Shown: positions 1 through 6,825 of the stretch, piece by piece | How the letters are laid out: every line of letters starts with the position of its first letter | Position numbering within the stretch: position 1 is the stretch's first letter | Assembly: GCF_040654195.1 (NCBI RefSeq) | Contig: NZ_JBFAHM010000005.1 | Span: 124,001 to 188,000 of the forward strand | Direction of reading: 5' to 3' | Source of the DNA: Hamadaea sp013361475 | GTDB taxonomy: Bacteria; Actinomycetota; Actinomycetes; Mycobacteriales; Micromonosporaceae | DNA: 64,000 nucleotides | The notes under the pieces: model-generated | Seen by the model: only the letters and a program-made list of their open reading frames with translations | Told to the model about the DNA's origin: nothing | Database searches by the model: none | Made by a program: the position numbers and the translations under genes

Positions 1-706
1 CCGCCAGGGCGACCCCGGCGGCTCGGTGTTCTTCGTCAGCCCCGAGGACAGCCTGATCGTGCGCAACGGCGAGACCTTCACGGCCAACGTCGCCGCCGAC
101 GGGCGGATGACCGGGCCCGAGGTCGACTACTCCGTCAGCCACGCCCAGAAGGTCTCCGAAGGCGTGCACTTCGAGATCCACCGCAACACCTGGAAGTACG
201 GCGTACTGGTCGAGCGGCAGCGGCAGCTGCTGGCCGCCAAGCGCCGGGAACTGCTCAACACCGACCTCGCCGCGCAGTGGGTCCTCGAAGCCGACAAGGA
301 GCGCTACGACGAGATCGCCGACGCGATCGGCGACGAGCAGACTGAAGAGGCGGCACGCTCGATCGCGTTGGCGCACCTCGACCGGGCCTGGGCCGATCAC
401 CTGGCGATGCTGTCCGACGTACGCGAAGGCGTCCACCTGCGCGCGCTCGGCCGTCAGGATCCGCTCGACGAGTACCACCGGGTCGCGATCCCGGCGTTCA
501 AGGAGTTGACCGAAGGCATCCAGACCAGCACGGTCGAGACCTTCGCTGAGGCCGACCTGACCGACCCGGACTGGGACACCTCCGCGGCGGGTCTGCCCCG
601 CCCGACCGCCACGTGGACCTACATGGTGCACGAGAACCCGTTCGGGTCGGAGATCGAGAGGTTCGTCTCCGCGATGGCCCGGGCGCTGCTCGGCAAGCGT
701 TCCTGA
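1..706 (+). CDS. secA2: SecA2-type accessory preprotein translocase ATPase, C-terminal part
   Basis: The frame is open from the left edge (codons from base 2), so only the last 235 or so residues are present. It begins with the RQGDPG motif characteristic of SecA, in the second nucleotide-binding fold. It continues through a helical scaffold segment with an HLDRAWADHL stretch and an LRALGRQDPLDEY stretch, the equivalents of the conserved 'R.WR.HL...LR...Q.DPL.EY' region of SecA. The C-terminus stops at ALLGKRS with no Cys-rich zinc-binding tail, and the sequence departs from housekeeping SecA, which favours the accessory SecA2 of actinobacteria. SecA2 is a cytosolic ATPase that drives export of a subset of proteins through SecYEG. 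A hairpin terminator follows immediately. Confidence 0.82.
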   Translation, partial: RQGDPGGSVFFVSPEDSLIVRNGETFTANVAADGRMTGPEVDYSVSHAQKVSEGVHFEIHRNTWKYGVLVERQRQLLAAKRRELLNTDLAAQWVLEADKERYDEIADAIGDEQTEEAARSIALAHLDRAWADHLAMLSDVREGVHLRALGRQDPLDEYHRVAIPAFKELTEGIQTSTVETFAEADLTDPDWDTSAAGLPRPTATWTYMVHENPFGSEIERFVSAMARALLGKRS

Positions 707-719
707 CCCACGTACGCAA

Positions 720-750
720 GGCGCCGGATCCCGTAAACGGGTCCGGCGCC
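720..750 (+). terminator. hairpin terminator after secA2
   Basis: GGCGCCGGA pairs with TCCGGCGCC, and the stem continues inward as CCC/GGG around a short loop. It starts 13 bases after the secA2 stop and is followed by TTCGTGTT. The T tract is weak, as is usual in high-GC genomes. Confidence 0.7.
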
Positions 751-775
751 TTCGTGTTGGTGATGCACTGGAACT

Positions 776-1090
776 ATGCCTAAGTACCTTATTCTGTACC
801 GCTCCGACCAGACGATGGGCGAGCAGATGGGCTCCTCGACGCCGGAGGACATGAAGGCGTCGATGGACGCCTGGAACGCCTGGGCGGGCAAGGCCGGGTC
901 CGCGCTCGTGGACTTCGGCAATCCGACCAACCCGGTCAAGGATGCCGGCGGCGGCCAGCCCGTCGGCGGCTACTCGATCCTGGAGGCGACCGACGCGGAC
1001 CAGCTCGACCAGGTTCTGGAAGGGCATCCGCACGCGGCGCAGGGTGGCACCATCGCCGTCTACGAGATCATGCCGATGCCCGGCATGTAG
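776..1090 (+). CDS. YciI/YCII-related (DGPF-type) small protein
   Basis: A 104-residue protein starting MPKYLILYR, with the 'KYL.L.Y' opening strand and the GGYSILEATD and EIMPMPGM strands of YCII-related proteins. These are small ferredoxin-like-fold proteins found near sigma factors or as stand-alone proteins. Their biochemical role is mostly unknown, with a proposed enzymatic use of conserved His/Asp. Here the region around HPHAAQGGTIAVYEI fits the C-terminal half of the domain. The ATG has only a weak upstream purine run. The gene is monocistronic between the secA2 terminator and a large palindrome at 1102-1170, and it is convergent with the ABC exporter genes. Confidence 0.75.
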   Translation: MPKYLILYRSDQTMGEQMGSSTPEDMKASMDAWNAWAGKAGSALVDFGNPTNPVKDAGGGQPVGGYSILEATDADQLDQVLEGHPHAAQGGTIAVYEIMPMPGM

Positions 1091-1101
1091 CCCTTCTTGA
1101 T

Positions 1102-1170
1102 CGGCGCTGGATCAGGGTTCCGGGTCGAATCTTGCACCAAGATTCGACCGAGAACCCTGATCCAGCGCCG
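1102..1170. repeat. dispersed palindromic element, copy A
   Basis: A 69-bp near-perfect palindrome. The outer arms are 19 bp (CGGCGCTGGATCAGGGTTC and its complement at 1152-1170). The inner arms are 12 bp (GGTCGAATCTTG, 1123-1134, and its complement at 1138-1149) with a 3-nt loop. It lies between two convergent genes, so alone it would pass for a bidirectional terminator. Near-identical copies occur at 3421-3486, inside a coding sequence, and at 18672-18733, which mark it as a dispersed repeat. Confidence 0.9.
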
Positions 1171-1191
1171 TAAGGGCGCGGCGCGCAAGAG

Positions 1192-2922
1192 TCAGCCGTG
1201 CCAGGAGCGCCAAAGCGACGCGTAGGCGCCGCCGGCGCGTACGAGGTCGTCGTGGCTGCCCAGTTCACTGACCCGGCCGCCTTCGAGCACGGCGACCCGG
1301 TCGGCGTCGTGGGCGGTGTTCAGCCGGTGCGCGATCGCGATCACCGTCCGTCCTTCGAGGACTGCCGCCAGCGCACGTTCGGTGCGGCGAGCCGTCGTCG
1401 GGTCGAGGGCGGCGGTCGCCTCGTCGAGGATCAGCGTATGCGGATCGGCCAGGACCAGCCGGGCCAACGCCAGTTGCTGCGCGTCCGCCGGGCCCAGCGT
1501 ACGGATGCCGTCGCCGAGTTCGGTGTCCAAGCCGTCCGGGAGATCGGCGTACCAGTCGGCGCCGACGGCCACGAGCGCGTCGAGCATGTCGTCGTCGGTC
1601 GCGCCGGGGGCGGCGAACGCCAAGTTGTCCCGCAGACTGCCCATGAACACGTGGTGTTCCTGGGTCACCAACGCGATGCGGCGACGCCGTTCTGCCGGGT
1701 CGATCGCGGTCACCGCCAGCCCGCCGAGCGTCACGACGCCCTCGCGCGGCGCGTCGATGCCCGCGAGCAGTCGAGCCAGCGTCGACTTGCCCGCCCCGGA
1801 CGGACCGACGATCGCCAACCGCTCCCCTGGGCGTACCTCTAGATCGATGCCGTGGAGCACGTCGTGCCCGTCACCGTAGGCGAACCTGGCACCGCGCACG
1901 ACCAGCTCGCGCTGGTTCGCGGCCGGAACCTCGCCGCGGGGCTCGGGCGGCACCATGCCGACGCCCAGCACGCGGGCGAACGACGCGAGCCCGCGCTGGG
2001 CCTGTTCGAGCCAGATCATGACCCGGTCGAGCGGGTCGATGGCCTGCTGGACGTAGAGCGTGGCGCTGACGACGACGCCGAGGCTGACCCCGTGCCGCAT
2101 GAAGAAGCCGCCCGCGAGCAGCATCGCGGCGGCGGGCAGCGCGTAGCCGGCCTCGACGATCGGGAAGAACACCGAGCGCAACGCCAGCGTCCGCCGCCGC
2201 GCCTGCCACTGCTGCCCGATCTTCTGAGTGCCGTGCGTCACGCGCTCGTCGGCCAGGCGCAAGGCCTCGACGGTCCGGCCGCCTTCAGCCGTCGTGGTCA
2301 AGGCCTCGGTCAGCTCGGAGGCCGTCTCGCCTTCCTTGAGGTACGCCGGACTCGCCCGCCGCAGGTACCACCGCGCCACGGCGGCAGTCGTCGGTACGCC
2401 GGCCAGCGCGACCAGCCCGAGCGGTGGATACATGACGATCACAGCGCCGAAGATCAGCAGCAGTTGGATGGCGGAGATCAGCAGCGTCGGCACCACCGTA
2501 CGCACGGTGTTGCCGACGGTGGCGACGTCGACGGAGCTGCGGGTGGCCAGATCACCGGTGCCCGCCCGTTCGACCGCGGAGACCGGCAGCGCCAAGGTAC
2601 GCGCGACGAAGTCCTCGCGGAGCTTGGCGTTGGCGCGTTCGCCGAACCGGTGCCCGATGTACTGCGCCTGCCGTGAGACCAGGACCTGGATCAGGACGCA
2701 CACCCCGACGGCGAGGGCCATCTTGTCCACATCAGATGCTCCGCCGCCGTCGCTGACGACGTTGACGATCCGGCCGACGAGGTACGGGCCGCCCAGGCCG
2801 GCGATGGCCGCGACGACGTGCAGGGCGACGGCCCCCGTGACGACCTTCTTCTCGCGCTTGGTGAGTTCGGCGGTCTCGCGCCAGACTGTCTTGCGGTCGG
2901 CGACCGGCAGTCCCTTCCTCAT
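1192..2922 (-). CDS. ABC exporter half-transporter, catalytic subunit of a heterodimer
   Basis: A 576-aa fused membrane/ATPase half-transporter. An N-terminal six-helix ABC exporter domain (roughly residues 25-310) precedes a nucleotide-binding domain. The Walker A GPSGAGKST is near residue 373, the Q-loop follows as VTQEHHVF, the Walker B with catalytic Glu is LILDEATAALD near 496, and the H-loop is AIAHRL. The signature motif is degenerate: LGPADAQQ replaces LSGGQ. Its start overlaps the stop of the partner gene by 4 bp (ATGA at 2919-2922), so the two are translationally coupled. The partner has a good LSGGQ but a ruined Walker A, which predicts one composite ATP site. The substrate is not evident; lipids, drugs or peptides are typical for the family. 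Confidence 0.88.
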   Translation of the reverse strand: MRKGLPVADRKTVWRETAELTKREKKVVTGAVALHVVAAIAGLGGPYLVGRIVNVVSDGGGASDVDKMALAVGVCVLIQVLVSRQAQYIGHRFGERANAKLREDFVARTLALPVSAVERAGTGDLATRSSVDVATVGNTVRTVVPTLLISAIQLLLIFGAVIVMYPPLGLVALAGVPTTAAVARWYLRRASPAYLKEGETASELTEALTTTAEGGRTVEALRLADERVTHGTQKIGQQWQARRRTLALRSVFFPIVEAGYALPAAAMLLAGGFFMRHGVSLGVVVSATLYVQQAIDPLDRVMIWLEQAQRGLASFARVLGVGMVPPEPRGEVPAANQRELVVRGARFAYGDGHDVLHGIDLEVRPGERLAIVGPSGAGKSTLARLLAGIDAPREGVVTLGGLAVTAIDPAERRRRIALVTQEHHVFMGSLRDNLAFAAPGATDDDMLDALVAVGADWYADLPDGLDTELGDGIRTLGPADAQQLALARLVLADPHTLILDEATAALDPTTARRTERALAAVLEGRTVIAIAHRLNTAHDADRVAVLEGGRVSELGSHDDLVRAGGAYASLWRSWHG

Positions 2923-4838
2923 CGTGCCGCCCCCGTCGTCTCGTCCTCGGTGTCCCGCGCCACGAGCGCCCGGTAGCCGGGCTCCTCCTGAAGCAGATCC
3001 TCGTGCCGCCCGGAGGCGATCACCTTCTTCTGCGCGATGTAAGTGACCTCGTCCGTCCCGGCGAGCAGCAAAGGAGACGTGGCGAACACGATCGTCGTCC
3101 GCCCCGCGCGGTGATCCCTAAGCCGGGCGGCGATCCGAGCCTCGGTATGCGAATCGACCGCCGACGTCGGATCGATCAGGATCAGCACCTCCGGCTCCGC
3201 CAGCAGCGCCCTCGCCAGGCGTACGCGTTGACGCTGGCCGCCGGAAAGGTTGCGGCCGCGGCTGTCGATCGGCTCCGCAAGACCGTCCTGGAGAGACTCG
3301 ACGACGTCGTCCGCGGACGCGGTGTGCACCGCCCTTCGCAACCTTTCCTCCTGTGCGTCCCTTTGCGCTTCCCTTTGCGCTTCCCTTTGCGCGTCCCTTT
3401 GCGCGGGCGCTGCCGCTTTTGGCGCTGGATCAGGGTTCTCGGTCGAATCTTGGCCCAAGATTCGACCTGGAACCCTGATCCAGCTCTTGGGTTGGGCGCC
3501 CGAGGCGGTGCCGTCAGGCTGGGTGCCGTCGGGTTCGGTGCTGCCGGTCAGGATTTCGCGGAGCGTACCGGCGAACAGGTAGGACTCGTGGTCGGCGACC
3601 AGGATGCGCGCGCGTACCTCGGTCAGGTCGACGCTGGTGATCGGGAGGCCGCCCCAGGTCGCGGTCTTCTCGGTGGGCTCGGCCGAGAACCGGCCCAGCC
3701 GGTCGGCGATGGCGGTCGCCTCGCCGGGATCGTCGCAGGCCACCCCGATCATCCGGCCGGGCGCGACGGTCAGCCCCGACTCGGGATCGTGCAGCTCCGA
3801 GTTCGCCTCCGGACCCGGCTCCTGACCGGTCGCGCCCACCTCGTCCGGCTCGATCCGCAGCACATTGATCATGCGGCGCGCGCCGACCATGCCGCGTACG
3901 GCCATGTAGCCGCCTTCGAGCAGGAACCACACCGGAACGATGAGGATCGCGACGTAGCCGTAGACCGCGACCAGCTCGCCGACGCTGATGTCGCCGCTGG
4001 CGGCCATCCGCGCGGCGAGCCAGACGACGAGCGCGAGGAACAGCCCGGGGATGCCGACGGTCAACGCCTGCACCCAGCTCATGATCGCCCCGACCCGATA
4101 GCCCTTGTCGAGCAGGGTTTGCGAGCGGTCGGCGTACCGGCGCAGGAACAGGTCCCGGCCGCCGACCCCGGCCAGCACCCGCAGCCCGGACACGATGTCC
4201 CCGGCCCGGGCGGTGAGGATGCCCAGCTCATGCCGATAGCTGCTGTCCACGCCCTGCAACCGCGACAGCAACGGCCAGACGCAGGCCGCCACCACCGGCA
4301 CGCCCAACAGCACGAACAGGGCCAGCATCGGGTTCACCGACCAGAGCACCACCGCTGCCACGGCGTACGCCAACACCGCGCCGACCCCCGGCCCAGTCAT
4401 CGTCAGCGCCCACGAGATCTGCGTGATGTCGGTGCCGCCGACGGTCGCCACCTCGCCCGAGGTGATCTTCTTGGGCAGAACGGACCCGACCCGGGTGATG
4501 TGCTTCAGGAGCACCTGCGCCGACCGGGCGGTCGCATCCTCCCGGATGAACGTCATCGTCCGATGTCGCGTGATCCCCAGCCAGGCCAGCACCATGCCGG
4601 CCAGCACGATGGAACCGACCCAGAACAGCAACGCCTCCGTGTCCCCCGTACGCAACCCGTCGTCGATCGCGCGCGCGATCAGCAGCGGGCGTACGGACAA
4701 CCCCACCATCCAGAGCGTGCCGACGACGCTGCCTCTCAGAATGCGGGCCTTCTGCGAAGTGACCAGCCACCACAGGTAGCGGATCGGGCTGCGAGTGTCG
4801 GGGACGCCGGGATCGGGGTGGGGGAGGCGTGGGGGCAT
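2919..4838 (-). CDS. ABC exporter half-transporter, degenerate ATPase subunit with in-frame palindromic insertion
   Basis: A 639-aa partner of the downstream half-transporter. The transmembrane domain (about residues 35-320) is normal. In the ATPase domain the P-loop is lost (IGVACDDPGEAT near residue 360, with no GKS/T). The Walker B reads LILIDPTSAVD near 549, so the catalytic Glu is Pro. The switch His region reads FATSP. The signature LSGGQRQRVRLARALL near 529 is intact. This is the expected non-catalytic member of a heterodimeric exporter. Between the pseudo-Q-loop region and the signature the protein carries about 50 extra residues. They are encoded by the palindromic repeat (3421-3486, read as WIRVPGRILGQDSTENPDP) followed by a 12-bp tandem repeat encoding REAQ units. 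The frame stays open through both. Confidence 0.86.
   Translation of the reverse strand: MPPRLPHPDPGVPDTRSPIRYLWWLVTSQKARILRGSVVGTLWMVGLSVRPLLIARAIDDGLRTGDTEALLFWVGSIVLAGMVLAWLGITRHRTMTFIREDATARSAQVLLKHITRVGSVLPKKITSGEVATVGGTDITQISWALTMTGPGVGAVLAYAVAAVVLWSVNPMLALFVLLGVPVVAACVWPLLSRLQGVDSSYRHELGILTARAGDIVSGLRVLAGVGGRDLFLRRYADRSQTLLDKGYRVGAIMSWVQALTVGIPGLFLALVVWLAARMAASGDISVGELVAVYGYVAILIVPVWFLLEGGYMAVRGMVGARRMINVLRIEPDEVGATGQEPGPEANSELHDPESGLTVAPGRMIGVACDDPGEATAIADRLGRFSAEPTEKTATWGGLPITSVDLTEVRARILVADHESYLFAGTLREILTGSTEPDGTQPDGTASGAQPKSWIRVPGRILGQDSTENPDPAPKAAAPAQRDAQREAQREAQRDAQEERLRRAVHTASADDVVESLQDGLAEPIDSRGRNLSGGQRQRVRLARALLAEPEVLILIDPTSAVDSHTEARIAARLRDHRAGRTTIVFATSPLLLAGTDEVTYIAQKKVIASGRHEDLLQEEPGYRALVARDTEDETTGAAR
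3352..3404 (-). repeat. 12-bp tandem repeat inside the ABC gene
   Basis: About four copies of GCGCTTCCCTTT (plus-strand sense), encoding a polar, highly charged (R-E/D-A-Q)n run near residues 478-495 of the degenerate ABC subunit. It directly abuts the palindromic insertion and keeps frame because the unit is a multiple of three. It probably forms a flexible or helical linker. It is liable to slippage, so copy number could vary between strains. Confidence 0.8.
3421..3486. repeat. dispersed palindromic element, copy B (within coding sequence)
   Basis: The same palindrome as copy A. The outer arm GCTGGATCAGGGTTC (3424-3438) pairs with 3470-3484, and the inner arm GGTCGAATCTTGG (3441-3453) pairs with 3455-3467. 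Only the outermost bases have decayed on one side. It is translated on the minus strand without a stop, adding roughly 22 residues to the ABC subunit encoded at 2919-4838. Confidence 0.9.
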
Positions 4839-4949
4839 GACCTCAGGCTACCGAGCACGTCATGTGCCGTTCACACCCATTTAGCGGGTGGCGGGACGGA
4901 TTGACTCCGCCCTGTGTAGGCGGCATATACGGTCCGGTGGCCTGCTATG

Positions 4950-5705
4950 TCACAGCGGGTAGAGCTCGGCCAGCCAAAGATCGATGTCGGCCGAGGTGCG
5001 GCCATTTCGCTGGGCGAGGGCGCGAAGCACGTCCCGACGGAGGAGCCAGAGAATCGTCTCGTCGGCTGAACCACGGGCGGCGACACCATGCTTGTTCCAT
5101 AGCTCCGTCAGTGCCGGATTGACGAGGGCTGCGCCATCGGCACTGCGTCCGACATATCGAGCGAACTCCGCCCGCTTCGACTCGGACTCGGCCACGAGAG
5201 CCACGATGTCGCGCCAGAAAGGCAGGGCGTTCGGTGAAAGCATGGCTACAAGTCCGTATTGGTGTGGACTGAGCAATAGTCGAGGTGTTGTGGTCGGCGG
5301 CCGCTCGGGAAGGGAATCGAGCAGTTCTCGTAGAATGCCCGATTCGAACGTGTGCAGCCGAGTTCGTTCGGTTTCGAGCTTCGCTTCGGCCGCATCCTTT
5401 CGGGCTTGTGCCGCTTCCGTCCGTTGCTTGGCGACGTCGCGCCGGCTCCACGCCAATACCAGTAGCGCTACCACTGTTGCCGCGAATGTCGACCAGTCCG
5501 AGACGATCGAATGCACAGGATCTGACTGATTGTCGGTAACCGGTACCCTGATCTCCTGCCCCGAAGGATTGACAGTTGGAAGTGCAACGTCGGGTGTGAC
5601 TATGCTCGAGGCAGAACTCGTGACGGTGCCACGAGCGTCCGGCGAGGTGATCCACATTGGTGCGTGCTGAGACGGGACCGGTGTCGCTGCTCTCGGTTGT
5701 GCCAT
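4950..5705 (-). CDS. predicted membrane protein with coiled coil, unknown function
   Basis: A 251-aa protein I do not recognise. Residues 1-65 are Pro/Ser/Thr-rich. A single membrane helix follows (STFAATVVALLVLAW, about residues 71-85), then a charged coiled-coil stretch (DVAKQRTEAAQARKDAAEAKLETERTR). The remaining roughly 140 residues look like a folded helical domain. The ATG is supported by GAAGGA eight bases upstream. It is divergent from the nucleotidyltransferase gene with only 34 bp between the two start codons, so their promoters must overlap coding sequence or each other. That argues for a shared function with the nucleotidyltransferase-NACHT pair. A membrane-anchored sensor or effector is possible, but this is inference. 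Confidence 0.7.
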   Translation of the reverse strand: MAQPRAATPVPSQHAPMWITSPDARGTVTSSASSIVTPDVALPTVNPSGQEIRVPVTDNQSDPVHSIVSDWSTFAATVVALLVLAWSRRDVAKQRTEAAQARKDAAEAKLETERTRLHTFESGILRELLDSLPERPPTTTPRLLLSPHQYGLVAMLSPNALPFWRDIVALVAESESKRAEFARYVGRSADGAALVNPALTELWNKHGVAARGSADETILWLLRRDVLRALAQRNGRTSADIDLWLAELYPL

Positions 5706-5739
5706 CAGGACAGTCCTTCCATCCTCGGAGACGCGCCAT

Positions 5740-6825
5740 ATGTCGCAGCTGGCACGGACGACAATCGACTTGGGGTCACTGAAAATACCGCCTTGCGCGT
5801 TGCCTCGCCCTGGCGACAGTGTCCTGTGGTATGAGCGGGCGCTGCCGATCTCCGGCCATCTGTTGGGTCATACGCAAAACTGTGCGCCCTGCGTCAAGAC
5901 CGAGTGGGACGCCACCGTCGTACTGCACAGCTATGACAGTATTCGACTCGTTGAGCCTGACAAGCCTGTTGGTCCGAACTGGACGCACTTACCGCCGAGC
6001 GCAAACGTGGTGCGTCCCACGAGGGCTGAACAGGATCGGTTTGCTGAACTGTTGGGGCGGAGAATTCCCAACGGCACACGTTACATCGACCTCATCGGCG
6101 AGATCTGGAGCCGTGGGCATGAGGTCTTCCTGACAGCCGGTGCTGTTCGGGACATCATCGCCGACCGCGAGTGCCGCGACGTTGACATCGCCACCACGAT
6201 GCCATTGGAGAAACTGTTCCGCATCGTTGACGGAATGTATGAGGGCACAATTCGTTTCGACAACGAGAATCGATCGAACGGTCAACTCACTCTCGGCGGG
6301 GCGCCCGGCACAACGGATCCGTTCGTCGACATCCGAGTCTTCCGGCATCTGTGGCCTGGTACCCCGCGGGCGATCTTCGGCTCCAGTTTCGAGCAGGACA
6401 CCGCCTACCGAGACTTCGCCTGCAACTCGCTCTACTTCGACCCGATCAATAATGCATTGATCGATCCCACCGGCTACGGGCTGTCGGATGCGGCGGATTC
6501 TCGGTTGCGTGCCGTGTACAACGCGAAGCTTCGCACGCATCTGCAGATCGCCGAGATTGGCGTGCGGATGATCAAGTTCTGTGTACAGGGCTATTCTGCC
6601 GCCGACGGTCATGAGGAGGAGCTGCAGGAACTGGCCCGTCATACCGGAACGCTGCCCAGCATCGAACTGGTGTCGTTTGTTAAGTCGCAGGTCTTTCGCG
6701 GCTTGTCCGAGGCGGAGCGGACCATTGCCTACGATCTCATGAGACAGATGTTCGTGGCGCTCGGCGAGGAAAGACTGTGGGACGCCCGATACGGGCCCTA
6801 TCGGGAGGAGCTGCTCTCGGCATGA
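5740..6825 (+). CDS. CCA-adding-enzyme/poly(A)-polymerase-like nucleotidyltransferase
   Basis: A 361-aa protein with a Pol-beta-superfamily nucleotidyltransferase head. The motif AGAVRDIIADRECRDVDIATT near residues 132-150 matches the 'GGAVRD...DxD' catalytic motif of class II tRNA nucleotidyltransferases, with the metal-binding Asp-x-Asp intact. A following RDFACNSLYFDP...IDPTGYGL segment matches the family's 'DFTINAL...DPFGG' strand. The roughly 105-residue N-terminal extension contains a CxxC pair (NCAPCVK) and is not recognised. It lacks the full C-terminal tRNA-binding body of a housekeeping CCA enzyme. The last codons overlap the NACHT gene start (ATGA), so the two are translationally coupled. 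A defence role (nucleotide signal or RNA/protein modification) is inferred from context. GGAG lies nine bases before the ATG. Confidence 0.72.
   Translation: MSQLARTTIDLGSLKIPPCALPRPGDSVLWYERALPISGHLLGHTQNCAPCVKTEWDATVVLHSYDSIRLVEPDKPVGPNWTHLPPSANVVRPTRAEQDRFAELLGRRIPNGTRYIDLIGEIWSRGHEVFLTAGAVRDIIADRECRDVDIATTMPLEKLFRIVDGMYEGTIRFDNENRSNGQLTLGGAPGTTDPFVDIRVFRHLWPGTPRAIFGSSFEQDTAYRDFACNSLYFDPINNALIDPTGYGLSDAADSRLRAVYNAKLRTHLQIAEIGVRMIKFCVQGYSAADGHEEELQELARHTGTLPSIELVSFVKSQVFRGLSEAERTIAYDLMRQMFVALGEERLWDARYGPYREELLSA

Noticed and set aside
1102..1170. Palindrome as an ordinary terminator only
   Set aside because: The same sequence occurs within a coding region and at 18.7 kb, so it is a dispersed repeat even if it also terminates.
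3352..3404. Possible CRISPR-like array
   Set aside because: Units are contiguous 12-bp tandem copies with no spacers, inside a coding region.
3003..4904. Plus-strand open frame opposite the ABC subunit gene
   Set aside because: Shadow frame rich in Arg, Gly, Pro and His; the minus frame has unmistakable ABC motifs.
4945..5739. Second minus-strand frame overlapping the membrane/coiled-coil gene
   Set aside because: The competing frame has low-complexity Arg/Ser/Thr content, while the 4950-5705 frame has a clear membrane helix, coiled coil and ribosome site.
5740..6825. Housekeeping CCA-adding enzyme
   Set aside because: It has a foreign N-terminal extension, lacks the full tRNA-binding body and is coupled to a NACHT gene; a second CCA gene elsewhere in the genome is expected.
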